A DNA stretch of 17,478 nucleotides from Clostridiales bacterium (GTDB taxonomy: Bacteria; Bacillota_A; Clostridia; Saccharofermentanales; Saccharofermentanaceae): the NCBI GenBank assembly GCA_017537905.1, contig JAFYJX010000052.1:1-17478 (forward strand), given 5' to 3'. The notes below the pieces were generated by a model. It was not told the DNA's origin, made no database searches, and saw nothing but the letters and a program-made list of their open reading frames with translations. Each line of letters opens with the position of its first letter. Positions within the stretch are counted from its first letter, which is position 1. Made by a program: the position numbers and the translations under genes. Shown here piece by piece: positions 8,500-16,697 of the stretch.

Positions 8500-9119
8500 G
8501 TTCCACCACCCTGACTGTCAATGATCTCATCATCCTTCTTGTTCTTCTTAAAGGACACAGGTCCCAAAAACCTTATAAGCACGATCAACGGAACAGCCGC
8601 GATCGTATTAAGCAGCAACTGCGGAAGGAATGAATACAAAAGCGCAGTTAACGGCGAATAAACACTTGTGTAGGAACCTGCCAGCATACTCCATCCGTAA
8701 ATAAGGAAATATCCGGCCGTCTTATAGCAGAATGTTGCAAAGATTACCGCAACGATAGAAAAAGGTATATTCCTGTGCATTCTATTCGTAAAGAATGACG
8801 CACCGACAATACCTGCTGAAAAGAGCGTAAAAGCACCGATAAATGCCGTAACTCTTACCTCACCGTCAAGGCCGATAACAGCCGGAGGCGAGAAAACATC
8901 TCTTACGAGACCGCAGATAAAGCCTACTACGGCTCCATCCCAGAAACCGTTGAAATAACCTGCAAGAACAACGAAAACAAAAGTCAGGTCTGCAACCTGC
9001 CCCAGAAAGCTGAACGAATCAGGGAACGAAACCTGCAAGGAAGACAGCAGGAAAATATAGATCGCATAAACGATCACTTTCCTGACCCTTGATCTTGTAT
9101 TTTCGTTTACCAAAAACAT
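8484..9119 (-). CDS. mreD: Rod shape-determining protein MreD
   Basis: MreD is a polytopic membrane protein of the elongation complex with MreC, RodA and PBP2. The 211-residue product is strongly hydrophobic, with about five to six helices between residues 14 and 188, and contains family-like stretches such as ADLTFVFVVLAGYFNGFWDG and GFICGLVRDVFSP at about 42-95. It ends in a charged tail after the last helix, making it a little longer than the usual 160-180 residues. The ATG follows the mreC stop by 7 nt, with AAGGG 9 nt upstream, and the end overlaps mrdA by 16 nt. Identification rests on hydropathy, size and gene order as much as on motifs. Confidence 0.88.
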   Translation of the reverse strand: MFLVNENTRSRVRKVIVYAIYIFLLSSLQVSFPDSFSFLGQVADLTFVFVVLAGYFNGFWDGAVVGFICGLVRDVFSPPAVIGLDGEVRVTAFIGAFTLFSAGIVGASFFTNRMHRNIPFSIVAVIFATFCYKTAGYFLIYGWSMLAGSYTSVYSPLTALLYSFLPQLLLNTIAAVPLIVLIRFLGPVSFKKNKKDDEIIDSQGGGTWLGI

Positions 9120-9126
9120 TAATCAA

Positions 9127-10008
9127 TTACCCTTGAGTGGCAGAAGGATCCGTCTTATCCTCAGGCTCAACATACGGAACCATGATGAACACGTCTTCGA
9201 GTTTTCCGATCTGTGAATAAGGCCTGATCGTGGCAGTAACATCCAAAGGATTGGAGTTATCGACCGACTCGACTTTTCCGATCGGGATACCTTCAGGGAA
9301 AAGGCCGCCGTCGCCTGAAGTAACGATCTCCATTCCGGGTTCGAGACGGGCATCAGGATCGATGTTCTTAGCAAGGCACAATCCCCTGTTCTTAAGCTCG
9401 GCGTCACCATATACCATGAATGTAGCACCGTTAACGGCATTAACCTTTGCAGCAACCGCAAAACCTTCGTGGAGAAGCGGAAGCACTCTCGATTCGGTAT
9501 CAGAAGTCTCGATAACTCGTCCTACCAGGTTCATCTCAACGTCAAGAACCGGGTATGAGTTGCCTTCATCAAGAACGATACCGTCTGCTTTTCCCGCATT
9601 AAGCCTGATCGTAGAGAACCACTCGTCTGATTCTCTGGAAAGGATCGAAGCACCGAAGATAACGTAGTTGCTGAACATATCCTTGATATGAAGCGCTTCT
9701 TTAAGTTCTTCGTATCTCAATGCAGCCTCTTCGTTCTGTGTAAGGTGATATCTTAAGTCTGCGATCTGCTCCTTAAGAGCTCTGTTCTCTTCTCTTATCG
9801 CAACACCGTCAGTAATAGCCGACCAGAAGTCGGTTATTGTGTCGCCGGCTCTCTTAACGATCGACTGTGAAGGAGATCCGACAAGCTGGACGGGCTTTAA
9901 GAAATTCTTTACAGGACTTCCGGGAATCAGGCTCAATATAGCACCCGCCGCCAGTAAAAGCAGAACGATAAGTGCTATGAACCATTTGGACTTTAAAAGC
10001 TTTTTCAA
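9127..10008 (-). CDS. mreC: Rod shape-determining protein MreC
   Basis: MreC spans the membrane once and scaffolds the elongasome outside it, activating PBP2. The 293 residues (normal length) show a basic start, a transmembrane helix at about 9-29, a coiled-coil at about 72-112 (REENRALKEQIADLR) and the two beta-domains with the family signatures SDEWFSTIRLNAGKADGI, LVGRVIE, and VTSGDGGLFPEGIPIGKV near 226-245. The start is TTG (10006-10008), preceded by AGGGGA with about 7 nt spacing; no ATG fits. It follows the SEC-C gene by 25 nt and precedes mreD. No mreB lies next to it, unlike the common mreBCD order. Confidence 0.95.
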   Translation of the reverse strand: MKKLLKSKWFIALIVLLLLAAGAILSLIPGSPVKNFLKPVQLVGSPSQSIVKRAGDTITDFWSAITDGVAIREENRALKEQIADLRYHLTQNEEAALRYEELKEALHIKDMFSNYVIFGASILSRESDEWFSTIRLNAGKADGIVLDEGNSYPVLDVEMNLVGRVIETSDTESRVLPLLHEGFAVAAKVNAVNGATFMVYGDAELKNRGLCLAKNIDPDARLEPGMEIVTSGDGGLFPEGIPIGKVESVDNSNPLDVTATIRPYSQIGKLEDVFIMVPYVEPEDKTDPSATQG

Positions 10009-10033
10009 GACTATTCCCCTGACTTAAAACAGA

Positions 10034-10558
10034 TCAGCCCTTCTTGCCGCAGCAGTTCTTGTACTTCTTACCTGAACCGCACGGACAAGGATCGTTACGT
10101 CCGATATGCTCGGAATGAGCCATATTGCTCTCACGATATTCCTTTGTGATCTCATTTCTCTTCTCTTCGGAGAGAATATCCTTCCATGCCTTGATGTTGT
10201 AGAGCCAGTCAGCCTTTGCATCACGCATGTTGTAGTAGAGCTTCTCGTAATCGATATCAAGCTTGATCTCATAGTTGTCATCGATAGCTTCCATATCAAG
10301 ATCGTCACCGTTCTTAAGGCTGGACTTGATGCCGTCGATGAATCCTACGAATACATCCATGGAATCCTTAGGGAACTCGAGCTTTCTAGCGAGCTCAGCA
10401 GCTGTTCCGCTCAGGAATTCACCGTTATCAGGATATGCGCCTAAGATCTTCTCATAAGCGACCTTCTCGAGCGCATAGTAACGGTTGATGTATTCCATAT
10501 ATTCCTGTCTGTTGGAAGCGTCCTCTGACTTATCCATCCATGTCTTGTAATAACCCAT
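10034..10558 (-). CDS. SEC-C motif-containing protein
   Basis: The 174-residue protein is mostly helical, charged and cytoplasmic, and ends in a SEC-C zinc-binding motif, [18 protein letters not shown], with Cys158, Cys160, Cys169 and Cys170. SEC-C was named from the SecA C-terminus, where it binds zinc and contacts SecB or ribosomes; free-standing proteins with it are common and mostly uncharacterised. The N-terminal part ([13 protein letters not shown]...) is not a domain I can name. I chose the ATG at 10556-10558, 9 nt after GGAGGA; a TTG 6 nt upstream is only 3 nt from that site. It lies 21 nt after icd and 25 nt before mreC, so it is part of the same operon. Confidence 0.82.
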   Translation of the reverse strand: MGYYKTWMDKSEDASNRQEYMEYINRYYALEKVAYEKILGAYPDNGEFLSGTAAELARKLEFPKDSMDVFVGFIDGIKSSLKNGDDLDMEAIDDNYEIKLDIDYEKLYYNMRDAKADWLYNIKAWKDILSEEKRNEITKEYRESNMAHSEHIGRNDPCPCGSGKKYKNCCGKKG

Positions 10559-10579
10559 TTTCAAAAATCCTCCAAATTA

Positions 10580-11776
10580 TTAAAGCTTAGCAGCTACAGC
10601 CTTAAGGAATTCCTCGGTTGTAACCGTCTTCTTGTTGTCGTTATCAAGGAGATTGTTGAGGTCGCCAGTGATAATGCCTTCCTCAATAGTCTCGATAGAA
10701 GCCTTTTCGATCTTGTCAGCGAAAGCTTCGAGCTCAGGAAGCTCATCAAGCTGAGCTCTCTTCCTCAATGCTCCGGACCATGCAAAAAGTGTAGCCATAG
10801 GGTTAGTAGATGTCTGCTCACCCTTCAGGTGTCTGTAGTAGTGTCTGGTAACAGTGCCGTGAGCTGCCTCATACTCGTAAACGCCCTTAGGTGAAACGAG
10901 AACGGATGTCATCATGGCAAGAGAACCGCAGGCAGAAGCAAGCATATCGCTCATAACGTCGCCGTCATAGTTCTTAAGAGCCCAGACAAATCCGCCGGAA
11001 GAACGCATAACTCTTGCTACGGCATCATCGATAAGTGTGTAGAAATATGTGATTCCTGCTGCTTCGAACTTATCCTTGTACTGTGTGTCATAGATGTTCT
11101 GGAAGATCTCCTTGAAACGTCCGTCGTACTTCTTGGAGATCGTATCCTTTGTAGCGAACCAGAGATCCTGCTTTGTATCCAGTGCATACTCGAAGCATGA
11201 TGTTGCGAAAGCGGAAATGGACTTATCTGTGTTGTACAGACCCTGTACAACGCCTGAGTCCTTATATTCAAAGATCGTCTGGCTTTCCTGTCTGCCGTCG
11301 GGATAAGTGAGAACAAGATCTGCTCTTGCAGGTCCGTCTACAAGGAACTCCGTGTCTCTGTAAACGTCACCATAAGCATGTCTTGCGATAGTGATAGGCT
11401 TTTCCCAGCAGGAAACGAAAGGCTTGATGCCCTTAACAAGGATCGGAGCTCTGAAAACAGTACCGTCGAGGATAGCTCTGATGGTTCCGTTAGGGCTCTT
11501 CCACATTGTGTGAAGGTTGTACTCGGTCATTCTCTGCGCGTTAGGTGTGATAGTTGCGCACTTAACTGCAACGCCGAGCTCATTTGTCCTGTTAGCTGCA
11601 TCGATAGTAACCTGGTCAGCTGTCTCGTCTCTGTGCTTGAGTCCCAAGTCGAAATACTCAGTCTTCAAATCAACATAAGGTAAAATGACAATGTCCTTTA
11701 TCTGCTTCCAAATAATTCTTGTCATCTCGTCCCCGTCCATCTCTACAAGCGGGGTTTTCATCTGAATCTTAGCCAT
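10580..11776 (-). CDS. icd: NADP-dependent isocitrate dehydrogenase, eukaryotic-like type
   Basis: The enzyme oxidatively decarboxylates isocitrate to 2-oxoglutarate, giving NADPH. The 398 residues follow the homodimeric eukaryotic-type (IDH1/IDH2-like) subgroup from end to end: MDGDEMTRIIW at 13-23, KSPNGTIR at 93-100 (substrate loop), RHAYGD at 132-137 with Arg132 equivalent to the human IDH1 Arg132, the metal-binding LIDDAV and KNYDGDVMSD stretches, and EAAHGTVTRHY plus TSTNPMATLFAW for the cofactor. No residue loss is apparent. GGAG lies 6 nt before the ATG. It is the first gene of a probable operon with the SEC-C gene and mreC-mreD-mrdA. In a fermentative organism its main role would be to supply 2-oxoglutarate for glutamate, which is inference. 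Confidence 0.96.
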   Translation of the reverse strand: MAKIQMKTPLVEMDGDEMTRIIWKQIKDIVILPYVDLKTEYFDLGLKHRDETADQVTIDAANRTNELGVAVKCATITPNAQRMTEYNLHTMWKSPNGTIRAILDGTVFRAPILVKGIKPFVSCWEKPITIARHAYGDVYRDTEFLVDGPARADLVLTYPDGRQESQTIFEYKDSGVVQGLYNTDKSISAFATSCFEYALDTKQDLWFATKDTISKKYDGRFKEIFQNIYDTQYKDKFEAAGITYFYTLIDDAVARVMRSSGGFVWALKNYDGDVMSDMLASACGSLAMMTSVLVSPKGVYEYEAAHGTVTRHYYRHLKGEQTSTNPMATLFAWSGALRKRAQLDELPELEAFADKIEKASIETIEEGIITGDLNNLLDNDNKKTVTTEEFLKAVAAKL

Positions 11777-11808
11777 AAGATCTCCATTCTTATAAATAAT
11801 ACTAGAAG

Positions 11809-11837
11809 ATTTTAAGACATAAGCCCCCTAACGTCAA
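11809..11837 (-). promoter_or_regulatory. Strong sigma-A-type promoter of icd and the cell-elongation genes
   Basis: On the minus strand, -35 TTGACG (11832-11837; 5 of 6), exactly 17 nt, then -10 TAAAAT (11809-11814; 5 of 6). The start site near 11802 leaves a leader of about 26 nt before the icd ATG. This is the best promoter in the window. No other promoter is apparent before mrdA. Confidence 0.7.
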
Positions 11838-11875
11838 ATAGGATAATGGGGAAAAAACTCATGAATTCAGACTAT

Positions 11876-12916
11876 TTAATTACCGGTCTTTGCTGATGCT
11901 TTTACCAAAATTATCTCGAGAGAATAGCGCTCGTCGATAAGACCGTGCTTAAACTCGCTGTCAGAGTCAGAAGCGGCCAGATAAAGCGAAATAAGGCTCT
12001 TCATATTGAAGTTCTGGGCCTGGGAGCAGAGTTTCCTGGCTCTGAAATCATTCATTCCGGTCCTGTCGACCAGAACATTTGCATTTCCTGCCTCCTTGGC
12101 CATTATCAATGCCTTTATGTGATTTACGATGGAAACCCTGATCCTGGGGAGCGGCTCCTTGTTCGCGATGAGTTTATCAAGCGTTCCGAGAGCAGCCTTG
12201 GCATTTCCCGTACCGCAGGCATCCATTATGTCGAAGATCTTGCCGCTTAAGTCCGGAGGGCAGCAGAGTTCAACGATATCCGGCGTTACTTCCGAATAAC
12301 CCTTGCCCTGGCAGTAAAGCGTAAGCTTATTGATCTCGTTTACGAGCTCCATCATGTTGTTGGCACATCTTGAAGACATTGATGATGCTGCTTCATAGCC
12401 GATCTTCAGGTTCTCTTTGGCAAATCTCTTGGAGATCCATCCCGTGAGCTCATCTTCTTCAAAACCGCTCATCGAAGCGACCGTTCCATACTGGCAGAAA
12501 GCCTTAAACGCTTTCTTTCTGCTGTCTACGGTCTCCTCGAAAAATACGACGACCGCGGAAGACGGGATATCTTTAAGTATTTCAATATCCTTATCGGACA
12601 ATTCCTTATTGGGAAGCCCCGACTGCTTAATGACAACAAGCCTTTTAGGCGACATCCAGGGTGGCATTGAGACGAGCTCTTCGAGCTTGCCCATATCAAA
12701 CTTATCCCCTGTCCTGGTGTCGATAACGGCATAATCCATATCCTCGGCACCTTCACCGAGACAGGATTTCTTAAGCATTGAGATCGCACCGTCGAGCATA
12801 TAGTTCTCGGTGCCGTATAAAAGAACAAGACCTAAGGAATCAGCCTCTTTGCTGATCTTTGCAAGCATCTGCCGGGAATTCAAAACTCCCTTGGGTAATG
12901 CCTTCGGCTTAGCCAA
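11876..12916 (-). CDS. holA: DNA polymerase III delta subunit (clamp loader)
   Basis: HolA opens the sliding clamp within the clamp-loader complex. From the chosen start the product is 346 residues, normal for the family. It shows the AAA+-like N-terminal segment with LGLVLLYGTENYMLDGAI in place of the usual LYG-E-x-(Y/F)-L motif, then the collar region with ANNMMELVNEINKLTLYC and PRIRVSIVNHIKALIMAKE. The delta subunit normally lacks a functional Walker A, as here. I set the start at TTG 12914-12916, 6 nt after AAGGAG; it overlaps the lysozyme stop by 8 nt. A longer frame begins at TTG 12976, but its GGAGGT is only 2-3 nt away and the extra residues lie inside the lysozyme gene. The comEC-holA neighbourhood agrees with other Bacillota. 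Confidence 0.92.
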   Translation of the reverse strand: MAKPKALPKGVLNSRQMLAKISKEADSLGLVLLYGTENYMLDGAISMLKKSCLGEGAEDMDYAVIDTRTGDKFDMGKLEELVSMPPWMSPKRLVVIKQSGLPNKELSDKDIEILKDIPSSAVVVFFEETVDSRKKAFKAFCQYGTVASMSGFEEDELTGWISKRFAKENLKIGYEAASSMSSRCANNMMELVNEINKLTLYCQGKGYSEVTPDIVELCCPPDLSGKIFDIMDACGTGNAKAALGTLDKLIANKEPLPRIRVSIVNHIKALIMAKEAGNANVLVDRTGMNDFRARKLCSQAQNFNMKSLISLYLAASDSDSEFKHGLIDERYSLEIILVKASAKTGN

Positions 12917-14138
12917 CAACTGCTCCTTCACCGGAATCTGTTGCCGGGCCGCTGCCGTTCTGGGAACCGTCGCCAAACACCTCCGGATACTTGCTCTTAA
13001 AGAGAATATCGGTATCTACGTCTTCAGAACATCCGTCGATCCTGCCGATCGAACCAGTCTGCCAGATCGTATAATCGCCCTCATATGTTGTCTGCTTTAC
13101 ATAATGAGCGAGCCAGACATCGTAACCTGCAGGCTGCCAGATTATCTCGAGATAATACTTGCTCGCATAAAGTATAGTCTTATAACCGTTCTGGGCCATA
13201 ATGTCCGCAAATTCATAGAACAGGTTGTTAATATCAACGATGCTCATCTTATATTTCTGGAAATTCCACCAGCTCTCCCAGTCAAACGCAACAGGAAGAT
13301 CGATCTGCTTGCCGTCCAAAACCTTAAGGAGCTCTCCACAGTGCTCATGGAGCATATCGATGGTGCTGTCTGTCGAATAGTAATAGACGCCGATCTTAAG
13401 GCCTGCAGCCTTGGCATCCTTATAGTACTGCTCGAACTTACGGTCCTCGCCCAATTCATTGTTGTTATAGATCATGGCTCTGAGATATACGAACTCGCAT
13501 CCTGCAGCCTTGACCTTATTAAAGTCGATATCTCCCTGATATCTGGAAACATCGATACCATAAGCAATATCGCTGCCCGGGTATCTGTCCATGAAATCAC
13601 TGTACTTCAGCGTCTTGTGCGTATCAGAGCCGCCGCCTCCTCCGCCGCCGGTATTGCTGGGCTTATAGACCTTGACCGTCATCTTGCCGGTCTTTGTATT
13701 ACCTGCATCATCAGTCAGCGTGATCGTGATCGGATAGCTGCCAACTGTGTTGGTATCAACTTCGCCTTCAACCTTGATATCTACATCGGCATCACAGTTA
13801 TCGATATAGCCGATATGTTTCTGAATATTAAAGTCATTACCAACCTTAATGCTCACAGTCTCAGGAAGGCTTAAGAACATAGGCGCCTTGGTATCTTCTT
13901 CAGGCATATCCATATGCGGCTTGGCCGGAGTGGGACTCGGAGAAGGCGTCGGCGTATCCGTCGGTGTGGGGCTTGGAGTAGTCTCCGTCGGCTCGGTGGT
14001 GGTAACAGTCGGAACATCTTCGCTGCCGCTGCCTATGCCTTCAGGAATCTTGCAGCCTGTCAAAGCCGACATGGAAATAGCGGCCGTGATGGAAACGGCT
14101 GCCAAAAACCTCAATGTTTTACGTATATTAATGCTCAT
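12909..14138 (-). CDS. GH25 lysozyme-type cell-wall hydrolase lipoprotein with Ig-like domain
   Basis: The 409-residue protein starts with a lipoprotein signal peptide (lipobox LTGC, Cys29), so it should be anchored outside the membrane. Then come a Thr/Pro/Ser linker at 44-74, an Ig-like (DUF5011/HYR-type) domain at about 84-158 with YPITITLTDDAGNT, a glycine run at 164-170, and a GH25 muramidase domain at about 190-385. Catalytic features are present: YGIDVSRYQG with Asp196 and AFDWES with Asp286 and Glu288. The domain would cut the MurNAc-GlcNAc bond. The start (14136-14138) is set by the signal peptide and by GGGGA 8 nt upstream; an open frame continues 67 residues further up but lies in the promoter. 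The tail overlaps holA by 8 nt. A short Gly/Ser-rich C-terminus looks like a spacer. Confidence 0.93.
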   Translation of the reverse strand: MSINIRKTLRFLAAVSITAAISMSALTGCKIPEGIGSGSEDVPTVTTTEPTETTPSPTPTDTPTPSPSPTPAKPHMDMPEEDTKAPMFLSLPETVSIKVGNDFNIQKHIGYIDNCDADVDIKVEGEVDTNTVGSYPITITLTDDAGNTKTGKMTVKVYKPSNTGGGGGGGSDTHKTLKYSDFMDRYPGSDIAYGIDVSRYQGDIDFNKVKAAGCEFVYLRAMIYNNNELGEDRKFEQYYKDAKAAGLKIGVYYYSTDSTIDMLHEHCGELLKVLDGKQIDLPVAFDWESWWNFQKYKMSIVDINNLFYEFADIMAQNGYKTILYASKYYLEIIWQPAGYDVWLAHYVKQTTYEGDYTIWQTGSIGRIDGCSEDVDTDILFKSKYPEVFGDGSQNGSGPATDSGEGAVVG

Positions 14139-14150
14139 AATCTCCAATCC

Positions 14151-14167
14151 CCGGACCAGCTGTCCGG
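14151..14167 (-). promoter_or_regulatory. Leader hairpin just before the GH25 ribosome site
   Basis: CCGGAC (minus 14162-14167) pairs perfectly with GTCCGG (14151-14156) around a 5-nt loop. In the mRNA this GC-rich stem ends 12 nt before the ATG, abutting the GGGGATTGGAG ribosome-binding stretch, so it could modulate translation or stability. It is not followed by a T-run, so it is not a terminator. Confidence 0.45.
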
Positions 14168-14195
14168 ATGCTCTCCTAATTATCCTAACTTTTCG

Positions 14196-14204
14196 ATTAT
14201 AACA
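14196..14204 (-). promoter_or_regulatory. Extended -10 promoter of the GH25-holA pair
   Basis: On the minus strand TGTTATAAT (14196-14204) is a perfect -10 with the extended TG. The -35 region has no good match, as expected for extended -10 promoters. The leader is about 50 nt and contains the hairpin at 14151-14167. The remainder of the 14139-14287 gap shows no terminator for comEC that I can defend. Confidence 0.6.
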
Positions 14205-14287
14205 AATTGCAACTGTTTTCCAGTGTGGTTTATGGGACAAATTAAGGCAAAGGATTTTTACATTTTGTTGTTTTGCGCAGGGTCCAA

Positions 14288-16675
14288 CTAATATTCCAGC
14301 ACCACCGCCCCTTCCTGATCGGTCCTGAACACCTTGCATCCGGCTGATTCTAAGCGTTCGAGCGTGGCGGGCGCCGGGTGCCCGTAGAAATTGTGCGCGC
14401 CCACAGAGATAACAGCGATCCGGGGCGAGGCTGCGGCCAGGAAATCCTGATTTGAGGAATATTTCGAGCCATGATGGGCGACTTTTAAGATGTCGCAGTC
14501 AATGTTGACGCTGTCAGATAAAAGCCTGTCTTCCGTGAGCTTGCCGATATCGCCGGTAAAAAGAATAGAAGTGTCTTCTTTGCCGCTGACATGAAGCATC
14601 AGGACAAGACTGTCTTCGTTGCCGGCGCCGCAGCTTGAATACGGATACAAAACATCAATATTTACCGTTTCAGATAACGCTATCCTGTCGCCTGCCAGAA
14701 CAGGCTCTAATTGAGCAAGGAACAAGGTTTTCTCAGCATTGTTCAGGCCGGTGGACTTAAAGAAATCCAGGACGTCTTTGTCGCGGTCATCAGAACCAGG
14801 CACATATGAAGTCAGGATCGTTTTTGTCCTTCCCTGAACGCACAGTGCTGCGATTCCGCCTGAGTGGTCGACATCCCAGTGGCTCATGATGCAGACATCA
14901 ACCTGGTAAATGCCGTAATAATCAAGCAGATCACATACTGTCGAAGCGCCTTCTTCATAGGTTCCGGCGTCGATCAGGCAGGTTACATCAGGTGTCATGA
15001 TCAGGCAGCAGTCTCCCTGCCCGACATCCGCGAAAACTATTCTGCACGAAGGCCTGTTTACTATCGAAACGACATTAAAGCCGATCATTACAGCCAGCAC
15101 CAGACAGGAAAGCTTCAAAAACAGGCGTTTCATAACGCATGGAGGCAGGAAGAAAAGGAAAACTACGACTCCTAATAACATTAAAAAGCCGCCAGACAAA
15201 TGAACAGGACTTGAGCCGCGTTCGCTTATCTTACAGCCGAAATCCACAATATGCAGAAGGAGCTTCAGGCAGACATGCAAAGGCGATGACAAATATTCAG
15301 AAAATGCAGGAAAAAGTACGCACAGGAAGACACACGGGACAAAACAGGTGCAGGCCAGTCCGGCAACAAAGGAACCTGCGAGCTGGATCAAAAGGTGCTC
15401 TATATCCGGTCTCATGGCTATTTCCGACCAGAAAGGGATCATGCCGAGACCGGCGCTTACTGCAAAAGCAAAAAGAGACGAGACTTTCTCGCCAAGACGG
15501 ATACGCATCAGCAGATCTGTCAGCCTGCCGCTGTACACCTTTATTCCCAGCACTGCGCAAAAACTCATCTGAAAGCACGAAGACAACGGACAAAACGGAT
15601 CTGCGAGAGTCATTACAAGCGAAGCAAGGCTTAAGGCCGAAAGCCAGTCTCTTTCAGCGAAAAGGCAGATGCTCATGATGGCGGCTCTTGTGACCGAATC
15701 GCTCCACCCTGTCATGCATCCGATCAGAATGCAGAACAGAGAGTATACGAAGAAAGCACTTCTGCGCTTTAGTCTTAAGCTGTTAAGCAGCATCGGGAGG
15801 CATACCAAAAAGCCTGCAAAATGGGTTCCTGACACAGCCAACAGGTGCGAGCAGCATGACATTTTGAAATCCCGCCTGATATCACTTGAGATCAGCGATT
15901 TATCACCCACGCAGACTGCGGCCGCCAAAGCTCTCGAAGCAGCGTCAAAGCCTTTGGTCACTGCATTTATGGCATTTTTCCTTAATCTGAAAAACATATT
16001 TCCGAGTCTGCCGGCCAAACAGTCAGGAAAACCGGCCTTGCCTGCTATTTCAAAACTATCGCAGGTAACCACATATAAGATGCCCTGTTTTCTCAGGTAT
16101 CCGCGGTAATCAAATTCACCGGGATTGCCTGCTTTCTCAGGCTCTTTTACCTTTCCTGTCACGATAAGGGTGTCGCCCGATCCGAGCGTTGAAAACCTGC
16201 TGTCAGAACCATAGTATTTCAGAACTGCATAAGCACCGCCGTCCAGCTTTACAACGACATCCGTATCACCTGCCAGATCCCGCGACAAACCGGTGATCCG
16301 GCAACAGAATTCGTCCTGACCAAGATCCTGAACAGCATTAAGTCTGGAAGAAATATAGAACCCGCTGTAAAGCAGTATTGAACAGAGCATTATTCCCATC
16401 AGAAACACATTAAAACCATTGGATTTACGGGCATAACAAACGCACAGGCATATCACCAAAAGGCATAAACAAATAGAAGGGACCAAAGAACCTGACAGAT
16501 AACTAAGAAAGCAGCACGACAACAATAAAACCGCAGGAAGAAGCAAAGGCCTCTTAATGAAAGCCTGCCCAAGATTGGCAAGATCTTTAAGAGCAGATCT
16601 TACGAATAGCGTGAGGCGTTCTGAAAGGCTCAGATGCCTTATCTTTCCTGTCGTTTTGCCATAAAAGTCGTTCAT
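14288..16675 (-). CDS. comEC: Competence protein ComEC/Rec2 (DNA uptake channel)
   Basis: ComEC forms the membrane channel that takes up single-stranded DNA in transformation. The 795 residues give the full family architecture: two or three N-terminal helices (about 45-105), an OB-like soluble domain with NPGEFDYRGYLRKQGI at 184-199, the polytopic Competence domain starting with HLLAVSGTHF at 277-286 and continuing to about 540, and a C-terminal metallo-beta-lactamase domain (about 542-795) with VGQGDCCLI, SHWDVDHSGG (H599, D601, D603, H604), FTGDIG with Asp709, and AHHGSKYSS. All key residues of the nuclease-like domain remain, so nothing suggests decay. The ATG has no ribosome site; a TAGAAT box lies 6 nt upstream (see findings). 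The gene is divergent from engB. comEA is not in the window. Confidence 0.95.
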   Translation of the reverse strand: MNDFYGKTTGKIRHLSLSERLTLFVRSALKDLANLGQAFIKRPLLLPAVLLLSCCFLSYLSGSLVPSICLCLLVICLCVCYARKSNGFNVFLMGIMLCSILLYSGFYISSRLNAVQDLGQDEFCCRITGLSRDLAGDTDVVVKLDGGAYAVLKYYGSDSRFSTLGSGDTLIVTGKVKEPEKAGNPGEFDYRGYLRKQGILYVVTCDSFEIAGKAGFPDCLAGRLGNMFFRLRKNAINAVTKGFDAASRALAAAVCVGDKSLISSDIRRDFKMSCCSHLLAVSGTHFAGFLVCLPMLLNSLRLKRRSAFFVYSLFCILIGCMTGWSDSVTRAAIMSICLFAERDWLSALSLASLVMTLADPFCPLSSCFQMSFCAVLGIKVYSGRLTDLLMRIRLGEKVSSLFAFAVSAGLGMIPFWSEIAMRPDIEHLLIQLAGSFVAGLACTCFVPCVFLCVLFPAFSEYLSSPLHVCLKLLLHIVDFGCKISERGSSPVHLSGGFLMLLGVVVFLFFLPPCVMKRLFLKLSCLVLAVMIGFNVVSIVNRPSCRIVFADVGQGDCCLIMTPDVTCLIDAGTYEEGASTVCDLLDYYGIYQVDVCIMSHWDVDHSGGIAALCVQGRTKTILTSYVPGSDDRDKDVLDFFKSTGLNNAEKTLFLAQLEPVLAGDRIALSETVNIDVLYPYSSCGAGNEDSLVLMLHVSGKEDTSILFTGDIGKLTEDRLLSDSVNIDCDILKVAHHGSKYSSNQDFLAAASPRIAVISVGAHNFYGHPAPATLERLESAGCKVFRTDQEGAVVLEY

Positions 16676-16681
16676 GTTAAA

Positions 16682-16687
16682 ATTCTA
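16682..16687 (-). promoter_or_regulatory. Candidate -10 of comEC, immediately before the start codon
   Basis: On the minus strand TAGAAT ends 6 nt before the comEC ATG; no convincing -35 lies at 16-18 nt. If used, transcription would start at or next to the ATG, giving a leaderless mRNA, which fits the missing ribosome site. A TTGTCGGTTTT motif at 16698-16708 covers the spacer and -35 region. Confidence 0.3.
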
Positions 16688-16697
16688 ATGCGGGGCC

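Noticed and set aside
11838..11875. TGAATTCA palindrome followed by a T-run after holA considered as terminator
   Set aside because: Only a 4-bp self-complementary core without a loop; no stable hairpin can form.
12810..13874. Long plus-strand open frame (354 codons) opposite holA and the GH25 gene
   Set aside because: It lies fully antisense to two well-supported genes, shows no recognisable domain and has no ribosome site; it is a by-product of their codon usage.
15139..15678. Plus-strand open frame opposite comEC
   Set aside because: Arg/Lys-rich nonsense composition, antisense to the conserved Competence domain.
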